Below are positions 45,573 through 53,564 of a DNA stretch of 64,000 nt, one piece after another (within the stretch, counting starts at the first letter, position 1; the number at the start of each line of letters is the position of its first letter). Below the pieces are notes generated by a model that saw only the letters and a list, made by a program, of their open reading frames with translations, ran no database searches and was not told the DNA's origin. The stretch is from assembly GCA_025499705.1 (NCBI GenBank), contig JAFMVE010000006.1:110772-174771 (forward strand), given 5' to 3'. The stretch is from Carboxylicivirga caseinilyticus. Its GTDB lineage: Bacteria > Bacteroidota > Bacteroidia > Bacteroidales > Marinilabiliaceae. A program made the translations under genes and the position numbers.

Positions 45573-46229
45573 ATGAAGCATCTGCCCCAGATAAAAATAT
45601 GCGGAATGCGCGATCCTGATAATATCAGGGAGGTTTTGAAGCTGTATCCCGATTATTTGGGATTCATCTTTTATCCTAATTCGCCTCGCTTTGTGAAGGA
45701 TTATCCTGCAGTTGATTTTCCTTCATCAGTGAAGAAAGTTGGGGTGTTTGTAAATGCATCGGAGCGTGAGATTCGCGAAAAGAAAATCAGCTTTGGTCTG
45801 GATGTTTTGCAGCTTCACGGGGATGAATCGCCTGAGTTGTGTCATATACTCAAACAAAGTGGAGTTGAGATAATAAAAGTATTCAGGGTAGATGAGAATT
45901 TTGATTTTGAGTTGGCCCGTAAGTACGAAGACTTTGTTGATTACTTTTTGTTTGATACGGCTACCAAAGAGTATGGCGGCAGTGGAAAGAAGTTCGACTG
46001 GCATTTATTGAAAGGTTATAATAATGCTCGCCCCATCTTTTTAAGCGGTGGAATCGGACCTGATGATGCAGCTTCCATCTTGGAGATTGAAGGACTCAAC
46101 ATTAAAGCCATTGATATTAATAGTTGTTTTGAGATTGAACCTGCTTTAAAAGACGTTGAAAAGTTACAAAAGTTTATTTCTGAAATAAGAAAGGGGATGA
46201 AAGAAACAATAGGTTTAAAAAGTGGATAA
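45573..46229 (+). CDS. trpF: phosphoribosylanthranilate isomerase
   Basis: About 218 residues from the ATG at 45573 (a GTG immediately precedes it). IKICGMRDPDNI holds the catalytic Cys, LGFIFYPNSPRFV, LQLHGDESPELC, LFDTATKEYGGSGKKFDW (Asp) and LSGGIGPDDA are typical. It performs the Amadori rearrangement between TrpD and TrpC. A 250-bp structured gap follows before trpB. Confidence 0.95.
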   Translation: MKHLPQIKICGMRDPDNIREVLKLYPDYLGFIFYPNSPRFVKDYPAVDFPSSVKKVGVFVNASEREIREKKISFGLDVLQLHGDESPELCHILKQSGVEIIKVFRVDENFDFELARKYEDFVDYFLFDTATKEYGGSGKKFDWHLLKGYNNARPIFLSGGIGPDDAASILEIEGLNIKAIDINSCFEIEPALKDVEKLQKFISEIRKGMKETIGLKSG

Positions 46230-46239
46230 GTATTGGTTC

Positions 46240-46447
46240 GGCCTCATTAGGGATGATAGATGAGGTGATGAAGAGTTTTAGAAAGACCGGGAAGCTGAGA
46301 ACTTGTTCGAAGATCACCCGGCCGTCCTTAGGCTCTTCGAAAATCAGTAATCATCCCTAATGCAGCCTTGATTTTCTTTGTTTCGTTTCTTGTATCAAGA
46401 CAAGAAATGAAAAGCCCAGCGGCTAGAGCGAAACAAAATTATCAAGG
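46240..46447. repeat. structured non-coding element between trpF and trpB
   Basis: Two adjacent hairpin systems are visible. First: 46240-46257 pairs with 46350-46367 (16 of 18), with inner stems GAAGAG/CTCTTC (46270-46275, 46333-46338) and CCGGG/CCCGG (46287-46291, 46317-46321). Second: 46366-46380 pairs imperfectly with 46433-46447, enclosing a 12-bp stem (46381-46392 with 46401-46412) and AGCC/GGCT (46413-46416, 46421-46424), like a three-way junction. No ORF is present. The second part resembles a dispersed repeat I recall from related genomes; this is inference. Confidence 0.6.
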
Positions 46448-46498
46448 GTAAATAATCGAAAGTGAGAAGAAAAAAAAAGATTGATTAAGAAATTCACA

Positions 46499-47692
46499 AT
46501 GAGTGATAAAAGTAAATATCAAGTTGACGAAAACGGGATGTACGGTCGTTTTGGCGGAGCCTTTATTCCTGAGATGTTACAACCCAATATCGATAATCTG
46601 AAGAAGGTTTATCTCGATATAATCAATTCTGAAGCGTTTCAGAAAGAGTACAAGTCGTTGTTGAAAGATTACGTGGGGCGCCCTTCACCACTTTATCTGG
46701 CAAAGCGATTGTCTGCAAAATATAATACCAATGTCTATCTGAAACGTGAAGATCTGAATCATACAGGTGCCCATAAAGTAAATAATACCATTGGTCAGAT
46801 TCTGATTGCAAAACATATGGGCAAAGAGCGAATTATTGCCGAAACCGGTGCCGGACAACACGGCGTGGCAACCGCGACTGCCTGTGCTTTAATGGGGTTG
46901 AAGTGTGTGGTTTACATGGGCGAGGTGGACATTAAACGTCAGGCGCCAAACGTGGCTCGTATGAAAATGTTGGGTGCCGAAGTGAAAGCTGCAAAATCGG
47001 GTAGTAAAACACTGAAAGATGCAACCAATGAAGCATTGCGTGATTGGATTTGTAATCCTGAAGATACTTTTTACTTGATTGGTTCTGTGGTTGGTCCACA
47101 TCCTTATCCTGATATGGTTGCTCGTTTACAGGCTATCATAAGCGAGGAGATTGCATGGCAAATTAAAGAGCAAACAGATAAGGAATATCCCGATTATGTG
47201 ATTGCCTGTGTTGGAGGAGGAAGTAATGCAGCTGGTTCATTTTATCATTTTCTGGATGATGAGCGGGTTAAATTAATTGCTGTTGAAGCTTCAGGTATGG
47301 GAGTTGATTCAGGAGAAACTGCTGCAACCATTGCAATGGGTGATTTGGGTGTGATTCATGGTAGCAAGACGTATTTGATGCAAAGTGATGATGGCCAGAT
47401 TACAGAACCTTATTCAATCTCCGCAGGTTTGGATTATCCGGGTATTGGCCCTATCCATGCTCATCTGCATGATACCAAACGAGCTTCCATCATATCTGCA
47501 ACTGATCAGGAAGCACTTGATTCAGCATTGGAATTAACTCAGCTGGAAGGCATCATTCCTGCATTGGAGTCGTCGCACGCTTTGGCTGCTTTGGGTAAGA
47601 TGAAATTCAAGCCCGATGATGCCGTCGTAATTACTATCTCGGGTCGTGGCGATAAAGATATGGAGACTTATATGAATCGTTTTGGATTCTAG
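46499..47692 (+). CDS. trpB: tryptophan synthase beta chain
   Basis: About 397 residues from the ATG at 46499 (MSDKSKYQVDENGMYGRFGG). PLP-binding Lys in HTGAHKVNNTIGQ, catalytic Glu in ETGAGQHGVATAT, phosphate loop CVGGGSNAAGSF, and AVEASGMGVDSG are visible. It makes tryptophan from indole and serine. The frame continues six codons upstream to a TTG, judged unlikely. Confidence 0.96.
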   Translation: MSDKSKYQVDENGMYGRFGGAFIPEMLQPNIDNLKKVYLDIINSEAFQKEYKSLLKDYVGRPSPLYLAKRLSAKYNTNVYLKREDLNHTGAHKVNNTIGQILIAKHMGKERIIAETGAGQHGVATATACALMGLKCVVYMGEVDIKRQAPNVARMKMLGAEVKAAKSGSKTLKDATNEALRDWICNPEDTFYLIGSVVGPHPYPDMVARLQAIISEEIAWQIKEQTDKEYPDYVIACVGGGSNAAGSFYHFLDDERVKLIAVEASGMGVDSGETAATIAMGDLGVIHGSKTYLMQSDDGQITEPYSISAGLDYPGIGPIHAHLHDTKRASIISATDQEALDSALELTQLEGIIPALESSHALAALGKMKFKPDDAVVITISGRGDKDMETYMNRFGF

Positions 47693-47773
47693 AATGAAAG
47701 TTAATCATAGATTTTAAGCGGTATGTTAGTCAACTACTGCCTACAGACTTAAAACTATTCAACTAAGATTAAT
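47693..47773 (+). other. trpB-trpA spacer with right-arm-like word
   Basis: The 81-bp gap contains CAACTACTGCCTACAGACTT (47733-47752), which resembles the right arms after the second four-helix-bundle gene and after hisIE (CTTCTGCCT words). No matching left arm is seen. Confidence 0.3.
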
Positions 47774-48553
47774 ATGAACAGAATACAAAAACTCTTACAA
47801 GAGAAAAAAAAAATATTCTCGGCTTATTATACTGCCGGTCATCCGCAACTGGAGGACACATTGCCTATTCTAGAAGCACTGCAGGAAGCCGGAACAGATT
47901 TGGTTGAGGTAGGTATGCCTTTTTCAGACCCTTTAGCTGATGGACCAACTATTCAGAAAAGTAGTGAAGAAGCACTTGAAAATGGTATGAGCATCAAAAA
48001 GCTTTTTGAGCAAATCAAGGAGATGCGCAAAACCATTGATATGCCTATTGTTTTAATGGGTTATTTTAATCCGGTTTTTAAATATGGAGTGGAAGCTTTT
48101 GTGGCTAAATGTAAAGAAGTAGGTGTTGATGGAGTCATTCTTCCTGATCTACCGTTTGATGAATACAAAGACAAGTATCAGCAGCTTTTTGAAGATGCCA
48201 ATATTTCAAATATCTTCTTAATAACTCCACAAACTCCTGATGAACGTATTAAATTGATTGATGCTAACAGTAATGGCTTTATCTACATGGTTTCGTCGGC
48301 TGCTGTAACGGGTGCTAAAAGTGGTTTATCTGATCAACAATTGACATATTTCAACCGTGTAAATAACCTTGGTCTTAAAACACCGAGGATTATAGGATTT
48401 GGAATTAGTAATAAAGAAACTTTTACCACAGCCTGTCAATATGCTTCGGGTGCAATTGTTGGAAGTGCATTTGTCAAATTATTGGCTGAAAAAGGAGCAG
48501 ATAAGACAGCGATCAATGATTTTGTGAAAAGTATAAAAGATACTTCCGAATAG
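47774..48553 (+). CDS. trpA: tryptophan synthase alpha chain
   Basis: A 259-residue TIM barrel. LVEVGMPFSDPLADGPTIQ has the catalytic Glu; GVILPDLPFDE the Asp; FIYMVSSAAVTGAKSGL and GFGISNKET the phosphate site. It cleaves indole-3-glycerol phosphate. It is the last gene of the complete trpEGDCFBA set. Confidence 0.95.
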   Translation: MNRIQKLLQEKKKIFSAYYTAGHPQLEDTLPILEALQEAGTDLVEVGMPFSDPLADGPTIQKSSEEALENGMSIKKLFEQIKEMRKTIDMPIVLMGYFNPVFKYGVEAFVAKCKEVGVDGVILPDLPFDEYKDKYQQLFEDANISNIFLITPQTPDERIKLIDANSNGFIYMVSSAAVTGAKSGLSDQQLTYFNRVNNLGLKTPRIIGFGISNKETFTTACQYASGAIVGSAFVKLLAEKGADKTAINDFVKSIKDTSE

Positions 48554-48644
48554 GTTATGTGGTGGATTAATGTTATTAAGTAAGCTGAAGTTCTTTAAAT
48601 CGAATAGATTTTGTGTGACTTGTAAATCAACTACTACCTACTGA

Positions 48645-48662
48645 CTCCGATAGTTATCGGGG
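48645..48662. repeat. short CCGATA/TATCGG palindrome upstream of purU
   Basis: CTCCGATA-GT-TATCGGGG forms a 6-8-bp hairpin. A related CCCCCGAT/ATCGGGGG hairpin occurs at 57566-57585. Short CCCGATA...TATCGGG palindromes are, from memory, dispersed in many Bacteroidota genomes. Confidence 0.5.
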
Positions 48663-48702
48663 CTAACAAACTAAAATACGAACAACTAAACAATAAATTT
48701 AA

Positions 48703-49560
48703 ATGAGAGAAACGGCTATTCTTCGGATACACTGTCCAGATCAACGAGGAATTGTGGCGAAAGTAACAGACTTTATACATCGTCACAATGGTAATGTGGT
48801 GTATCTAGATCAGCATACTGATTATAGTGAGGATCGTTTTTTTATGCGTGTGGAGTGGGATCTTGATGGATTTGAAATTCCAACGGATCAGATTAAAGAT
48901 GTTATTCAGGAGAAACTGGCCTGGCCAATGGAAATGGTTTGGTCGTTGCAGTTCTCACATCAGGTGCCAAGGATGGCAATTTTTGTGAGTCGATCATCAC
49001 ACTGTTTATATGATTTATTAGCCCGCTACAGTGCCGGTGAATTAAAAGTTGAGATACCTTTAATTATCAGTAATCATAAGGATCTGGAAAAGGTGGCCAA
49101 GCAATTTGGACTTCCTTTTTATTGCCTTCCTGTTACAAAAGATAATAAAGAGGAAATGGAGAAAGAACAGATTCGACTATTGGAAGAGAATAATGTTGAT
49201 TTTATTGTGTTGGCTCGTTACATGCAGATTCTTTCGTCTGAATTTAATGAGTTGTATCCAAACAGAATCATTAATATCCACCACTCATTCTTACCAGCAT
49301 TTGCCGGAGCCAAACCATACCATGCAGCTCATTCAAGAGGTGTCAAGATTATTGGTGCCACAGGACATTATGTAACATCTGATCTGGATGCAGGTCCAAT
49401 CATTGAGCAGGATGTAACAAGAATTACACATCATGATACCGTTCAGAGCCTGGTTCAGAAAGGTAAGGATATAGAAAAAATTGTGCTTTCAAGAGCCGTT
49501 CAGGCGCATGTTGATCGCAAAACGCTGGTGTATAAAAACAAAACAATCATCTTTGCATAA
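48703..49560 (+). CDS. purU: formyltetrahydrofolate deformylase
   Basis: A 285-residue protein: N-terminal ACT domain (ILRIHCPDQRGIVAKVTDFIHRHNGN) and C-terminal formyltransferase-fold hydrolase with MAIFVSRSSHCLYDLL, ARYMQILSSEF, NIHHSFLPAFAGAKPYH (catalytic Asn/His) and TSDLDAGPIIEQDV (Asp). It releases formate and THF from 10-formyl-THF, balancing one-carbon units. It lies between the trp and his segments and may read through from either. Confidence 0.94.
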   Translation: MRETAILRIHCPDQRGIVAKVTDFIHRHNGNVVYLDQHTDYSEDRFFMRVEWDLDGFEIPTDQIKDVIQEKLAWPMEMVWSLQFSHQVPRMAIFVSRSSHCLYDLLARYSAGELKVEIPLIISNHKDLEKVAKQFGLPFYCLPVTKDNKEEMEKEQIRLLEENNVDFIVLARYMQILSSEFNELYPNRIINIHHSFLPAFAGAKPYHAAHSRGVKIIGATGHYVTSDLDAGPIIEQDVTRITHHDTVQSLVQKGKDIEKIVLSRAVQAHVDRKTLVYKNKTIIFA

Positions 49561-49572
49561 AATTTAAATATT

Positions 49573-50100
49573 ATGGTGATGAAGAAAATCATTTTATCAT
49601 TCTTATTATCTGTTTTTTGTATTGCGCTTTTTGCTCAGGCAGCTCCCGATGACAGAGGATATATTGTGAAATTAGGAGACAAAGCGCCTGATTTTGAAAT
49701 GGAACTCACTGATGGTACAAAAGTGAAGTTATCCGATTTAAAAGGACAGGTTGTAATGCTACAGTTTACCGCGTCGTGGTGTGGAGTTTGTCGAAAAGAA
49801 ATGCCACATATCGAAGAGCAAATCTGGCAGGCCTATAAAGATAAGGGATTGCAAGTGTTTGGTGTGGACCGTGATGAGCCTGTGAAGAAAGCACTGGAAT
49901 TGAAAGAAGATACTAAAATTACTTATAGTATAGGGCTCGATCCTGGAGCTGATATTTTTGGTTTGTATGCCGATAAGCAAGCTGGTGTTACGCGTAATGT
50001 TTTGATTGATAGAGACGGGAAAATTATCTTTTTGACCAGACTATTCAATGAAGAAGAGTTTGCTGCTTTGGTTAAGAGAATTGGAGAGGAGTTAGAATAA
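49573..50100 (+). CDS. TlpA-like thioredoxin-fold protein
   Basis: A 175-residue exported redoxin. The signal peptide (KKIILSFLLSVFCIALFAQA) is followed by a GDKAPDFEMELTDGTKVKLSDLKG start and the active site FTASWCGVCRKEMP (CxxC). The rest follows the AhpC/TSA-TlpA fold. It is probably a periplasmic thiol reductant or peroxidase-like protein. It starts 12 bp after purU. Its stop codon abuts the left arm of the first four-helix-bundle element. An ATG at 49579 is an alternative start. Confidence 0.85.
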   Translation: MVMKKIILSFLLSVFCIALFAQAAPDDRGYIVKLGDKAPDFEMELTDGTKVKLSDLKGQVVMLQFTASWCGVCRKEMPHIEEQIWQAYKDKGLQVFGVDRDEPVKKALELKEDTKITYSIGLDPGADIFGLYADKQAGVTRNVLIDRDGKIIFLTRLFNEEEFAALVKRIGEELE

Positions 50101-50563
50101 GTCCGTAGTAGAAAGTCCGAAGTCCGAGAAGTGATATTAACTCAAATCTACATATTATGAAATCATTTAGAGAATTGATAGTATGGCAAAAGTCAATGGA
50201 TTTTGTAACTGAAGTTTATGAATTAACATCAGCTTTTCCTGAAGATGAGAAATTTGGTTTGACAAATCAGATTCGTAGGGCATCGGTCTCAATTCCATCT
50301 AATATTGCAGAAGGATTCGGTAGGAAATCGGATGGAGACTTCGGAAGATTTCTTTCCATTGCAATTGGATCGAACTATGAAGTGCAAACTCAGTTGGAAA
50401 TTGCAAAGAATGTAGGTTATCTGGAACTGGGTGATTTGAATAGGGCTATTAATGAGCTGGAAGAAATTGATAAAATGTTGAAGGGCTTAAAATCAAAAAT
50501 GAAATAATATGAATGAAAATTCAGAAAACCATACTTCGGACTCCCAGCTCGGGGCTCCGGACT
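50100..50563 (+). repeat. element A: AGTCCG-word inverted repeat enclosing a four-helix-bundle gene
   Basis: Inner stem: AGTCCGAAGT (50114-50123) pairs perfectly with ACTTCGGACT (50533-50542). Outer stem: AGTCCG (50100-50105) with CGGACT (50558-50563), plus two further pairs. The left arm begins on the last base of the upstream stop codon, and the right arm lies inside hisH. The enclosed segment holds the gene at 50157 and the hisH start codon. Confidence 0.75.
50157..50507 (+). CDS. four-helix-bundle protein of the 23S rRNA intervening-sequence (S23) family, copy A
   Basis: A 116-residue alpha-helical protein. The family signature is clear: FRELIVWQKSMDFVTEVYEL, QIRRASVSIPSNIAEGFGRK and RFLSIAIGSNYEVQTQLEIA. 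Relatives are encoded inside 23S rRNA intervening sequences and resemble the Avd accessory protein of diversity-generating retroelements; the biochemical role is unknown, with nucleic-acid binding often suggested. Here it lies between a TlpA gene and hisH, co-directional, and its stop is one base before the hisH ATG, so translation of hisH may be coupled to it. Confidence 0.9.
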   Translation: MKSFRELIVWQKSMDFVTEVYELTSAFPEDEKFGLTNQIRRASVSIPSNIAEGFGRKSDGDFGRFLSIAIGSNYEVQTQLEIAKNVGYLELGDLNRAINELEEIDKMLKGLKSKMK

Positions 50564-51165
50564 CTCAAAAGATCGTAATCATAAAATACAATGCCGGTAA
50601 TATTCGATCTGTTTTAAATGCTTTAAACAGGTTGGGTTACGAGGCAGAGATATCAGCAGATCCAGAGGTAATTAGAAATACAGATAAAGTTATTTTTCCA
50701 GGAGTAGGTGAAGCCAGTACCACAATGAAATATCTTAGAGAAACAGGGTTGGACAAATTAATTGTGAGTTTAAAACAACCTGTTTTGGGTATTTGTCTGG
50801 GTATGCAGTTGATGTGCAGCTGGTCGGAAGAAGGTGATGTTGATTGCCTGGGTATTTTTGATGAAAAAGTACGCAAGTTTCAATTACCTGAAGGAAATCC
50901 TGATAATATTAAGATTCCTCATATGGGTTGGAACTCCATCTTTGATGTCAAAAGCAATTTGTTTGATGCATCTTTAGAGGGTGAGTATGTATATTTTGTG
51001 CATAGTTTTTATGTTGCCAAAGGTCCCGATACAGCAGCTACTACCAAGTATATTGTGGATTATAGTTCTGCATTGCAGAAAGATAATTTTTATGCAACAC
51101 AGTTTCATCCCGAGAAAAGCGGATCGGTTGGGGAACGTATCCTTTCTAATTTCTTAAGTCTGTAA
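50509..51165 (+). CDS. hisH: imidazole glycerol phosphate synthase, glutamine amidotransferase subunit
   Basis: A 218-residue HisH. The conserved part begins at KIVIIKYNAGNIRSVLNAL, with nucleophile Cys in GICLGMQLM and His/Glu in ATQFHPEKSGS. About 20 extra residues (NENSENHTSDSQLGAPDS) precede it. They are encoded by the right arm of element A, and no alternative start codon exists between them and the core, so the extension must be translated. It supplies ammonia to HisF. It is followed 3 bp later by hisA. Confidence 0.93.
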   Translation: MNENSENHTSDSQLGAPDSQKIVIIKYNAGNIRSVLNALNRLGYEAEISADPEVIRNTDKVIFPGVGEASTTMKYLRETGLDKLIVSLKQPVLGICLGMQLMCSWSEEGDVDCLGIFDEKVRKFQLPEGNPDNIKIPHMGWNSIFDVKSNLFDASLEGEYVYFVHSFYVAKGPDTAATTKYIVDYSSALQKDNFYATQFHPEKSGSVGERILSNFLSL

Positions 51166-51168
51166 ACA

Positions 51169-51894
51169 ATGGGAAAAATAGATATTATACCTGCCATTGA
51201 TATTATCGAAGGCAAATGTGTTCGATTGAGTCAGGGTGATTATACCAGTAAAAAGGTTTATAACGAAGATCCTTTGGAAGTGGCTCGTGAGTTTGAAGAT
51301 AATGGAATCAAGCGCTTACATGTGGTCGATCTGGATGGTGCCAAAGCTGGTCATATCATTAATTATAAAACCCTTGAGAATATTGCTGGCAAAACAAATC
51401 TGGTGATTGATTTTGGTGGGGGCTTAAAAACTACTGAAGATTTGAGAATTGCCTTTGAATGTGGAGCGCAGATGATTACAGGAGGTAGTATTGCTGTTAA
51501 AAATCGACCTGAGTTTGAAGGGTGGATTGAGCAATACGGTAGCGATAAAATCATTCTTGGAGCAGATGCAAAAGACAATAAAATAGCAGTAACCGGTTGG
51601 ATTGAAGAGACCGATCAGGAGCTGATACCTTTCATCAAAGATTATTCTGCAAAGGGCATTCAAAAAGTTATTTGTACCGATATCAGTAAAGATGGTATGT
51701 TACAGGGGCCGGCCATTGAATTATACAAAGATATTCTTGCTGAGATTCCTGGTTTATACCTGGTGGCCAGTGGAGGAGTTAGTAATATTGATGATATTGA
51801 AAAACTGGCTGAGGCAAATGTACCTGCAGTTATTTTTGGAAAGGCGATATATGAGGGTAGGATTGAGTTGAAAGAGTTGCATAGATTCCTTTAA
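51169..51894 (+). CDS. hisA: ProFAR isomerase
   Basis: A 241-residue half-barrel-repeat TIM protein: [20 protein letters not shown] (catalytic Asp), [36 protein letters not shown] (second Asp) and [12 protein letters not shown]. It isomerises ProFAR to PRFAR in histidine synthesis. It ends next to the left arm of element B, which separates it from hisF. Confidence 0.95.
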   Translation: MGKIDIIPAIDIIEGKCVRLSQGDYTSKKVYNEDPLEVAREFEDNGIKRLHVVDLDGAKAGHIINYKTLENIAGKTNLVIDFGGGLKTTEDLRIAFECGAQMITGGSIAVKNRPEFEGWIEQYGSDKIILGADAKDNKIAVTGWIEETDQELIPFIKDYSAKGIQKVICTDISKDGMLQGPAIELYKDILAEIPGLYLVASGGVSNIDDIEKLAEANVPAVIFGKAIYEGRIELKELHRFL

Positions 51895-52330
51895 ATAGGC
51901 AGTAGGATTTAGGCAGAAGGCAGTTGGTGTATCTAAATTTAAGAATATGAAAACGTACAGAGATTTGATTTTTTGGCAAAAAGGTATGGATCTGGTTGAA
52001 GATACTTATAAGTTGACTAAACAATTTCCTGCTGAAGAGTTGTATTGTTTGACTCAACAAATTAGAAGATGTGTCATTTCTATTCCTTCAAATATTGCCG
52101 AAGGTTATGGTAGAAATCATACAAAGGATTATTTACGCTTTTTACAGATTTCATCAGGATCGCTGTATGAACTTCAAACACAAATAGAAATCGCTTTACG
52201 TTTAGAATATATTCTCTTGGAGGATTACGATAAAGTGAATAAGTTATCTATCGAGATTGAAAAGATGCTTTCAAGTTTAATATATAAACTAAAGCAATCA
52301 ACTAAATAACTTCTGCCCTCTGCCTGTTGA
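51895..52330 (+). repeat. element B: GGCAGAAGG-word inverted repeat enclosing a four-helix-bundle gene
   Basis: AGGCAGAAGGCAG (51911-51923) pairs with CTGCCCTCTGCCT (52313-52325) at 12 of 13 positions. A further GGCAGTAGG word lies at 51898. The arms flank the gene at 51947-52309 closely, between hisA and hisF. Confidence 0.75.
51947..52309 (+). CDS. four-helix-bundle S23 family protein, copy B
   Basis: A 120-residue homologue of copies A and C: YRDLIFWQKGMDLVEDTYKL, QIRRCVISIPSNIAEGYGRN and RFLQISSGSLYELQTQIEIA. The three copies share the W-QK and SIPSNIAEG cores but differ at many positions, so they are not a recent tandem duplication. It lies between hisA and hisF on the same strand. Confidence 0.9.
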   Translation: MKTYRDLIFWQKGMDLVEDTYKLTKQFPAEELYCLTQQIRRCVISIPSNIAEGYGRNHTKDYLRFLQISSGSLYELQTQIEIALRLEYILLEDYDKVNKLSIEIEKMLSSLIYKLKQSTK

Positions 52331-52349
52331 ACTTAAAACTTAAAAAAAC

Positions 52350-53108
52350 ATGCTTGCAAAACGTATAATACCATGCCTCGATATAAAAAACGGTCAAACC
52401 GTTAAAGGGGTGAAGTTTGTTGAAATAAAAGAAGTTGGAGATCCGGTGGAATTAGGCGCTTTGTACGCTGAACAAGGTGCCGATGAATTGGTTTTTTTAG
52501 ATATCACTGCCAGTCACGAAGGACGTAAGACGTTTGTGGATTTGGTAAGGCGTATTGCCCGTAATATTAATATTCCGTTTACTGTTGGAGGAGGGATCAG
52601 TGAGTTGAGTGATGCTGATGCATTATTAAATGCCGGAGCTGATAAGATCTCTATTAATTCATCAGCAGTTCGCAATCCTCAATTGATTGATGATCTGGCA
52701 AAAAATTTTGGAAGTCAGTTTGTGGTAGCTGCGATTGATGCTAAACATGATCAGGGCGATGACTGGATTGTTACTGTTAACGGTGGACGGATACCAACAG
52801 AAAAGAAACTCTTTTCATGGGCAAAAGAAGCTGAAGACCGTGGTGCTGGAGAAATACTTTTCACCAGTATGGATCACGATGGAGTAAAAACAGGTTTTGC
52901 CAACGAAGCATTAGCCAAATTAAGTGATGACTTATCTATTCCGATTATTGCATCCGGAGGTGCCGGAGCAATGGAACATTTTAAAGATGTATTCACTTTG
53001 GGTAAAGCAGATGCCGGATTAGCCGCTAGTATCTTTCATTTTAAAGAGATTCCCATTCCAACTCTTAAGCAGTATTTGCACGAGCAGGGAGTGCCTATTA
53101 GATTATAA
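52350..53108 (+). CDS. hisF: imidazole glycerol phosphate synthase, cyclase subunit
   Basis: A 252-residue TIM barrel: [19 protein letters not shown] (catalytic Asp11-type), [31 protein letters not shown] (Asp130-type), [15 protein letters not shown] and [13 protein letters not shown]. With HisH it makes IGP and AICAR. It is separated from hisIE by element C. Confidence 0.95.
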   Translation: MLAKRIIPCLDIKNGQTVKGVKFVEIKEVGDPVELGALYAEQGADELVFLDITASHEGRKTFVDLVRRIARNINIPFTVGGGISELSDADALLNAGADKISINSSAVRNPQLIDDLAKNFGSQFVVAAIDAKHDQGDDWIVTVNGGRIPTEKKLFSWAKEAEDRGAGEILFTSMDHDGVKTGFANEALAKLSDDLSIPIIASGGAGAMEHFKDVFTLGKADAGLAASIFHFKEIPIPTLKQYLHEQGVPIRL

Positions 53109-53564
53109 TGCAGCTAATGGCTGATAGCTGATTGCTATTAGCTATAATCAGTAACAGGAATTGATGAAGGATTATAGAAAACTTAGAGTCTGGCAAAAAG
53201 GGATTGAAATTGTTAAGCTTACTTATAAGTTAACAAGTGCATTGCCTTCAAATGAAAAGTTCAATCTTGTTTCTCAGATGAATAGAGCAGCTGTTTCAAT
53301 ACCTTCAAATATTGCAGAAGGAAGTAGTAGAAAAAGCGAGAAGGATTATCATCGTTATTTGGAAATATCTTTAGGTAGCTGTTTTGAGTTGGATACACAA
53401 ATTGAAATTGTTATACAATTGGAATTTGATCAAGATGATTTGTGCGATGAGCTAAGAACATCTTTAATTGAAGAAATTATGATGCTTCAGAGTTTAATGA
53501 ATAAATTAAAAAAATAACTGAAATAAGCTGTCAGCTATTAGCTATCAGCTATAAGCCAATAAAC
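53109..53564 (+). repeat. element C: AGCTATNAGC-word inverted repeat enclosing a four-helix-bundle gene
   Basis: The strongest of the stems: 53119-53143 pairs with 53533-53557 at 22 of 25 positions. Both arms consist of short words such as GCTATTAGCTAT and GCTGATAGCT. The loop of ~389 nt holds essentially only the gene at 53164. The left arm starts 10 bp after the hisF stop and the right arm ends 7 bp before the hisIE start. Confidence 0.85.
53164..53517 (+). CDS. four-helix-bundle S23 family protein, copy C
   Basis: About 117 residues from the ATG at 53164 (a TTG precedes it). YRKLRVWQKGIEIVKLTYKL, QMNRAAVSIPSNIAEGSSRK and RYLEISLGSCFELDTQIEIV match copies A and B. It lies between hisF and hisIE, co-directional, inside the longest inverted repeat of the three. 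Confidence 0.9.
   Translation: MKDYRKLRVWQKGIEIVKLTYKLTSALPSNEKFNLVSQMNRAAVSIPSNIAEGSSRKSEKDYHRYLEISLGSCFELDTQIEIVIQLEFDQDDLCDELRTSLIEEIMMLQSLMNKLKK

Noticed and set aside
53109..53564. CRISPR-like repeats around the S23 genes
   Set aside because: The words are degenerate and inverted, without regular spacers of constant length, and no cas gene is near.
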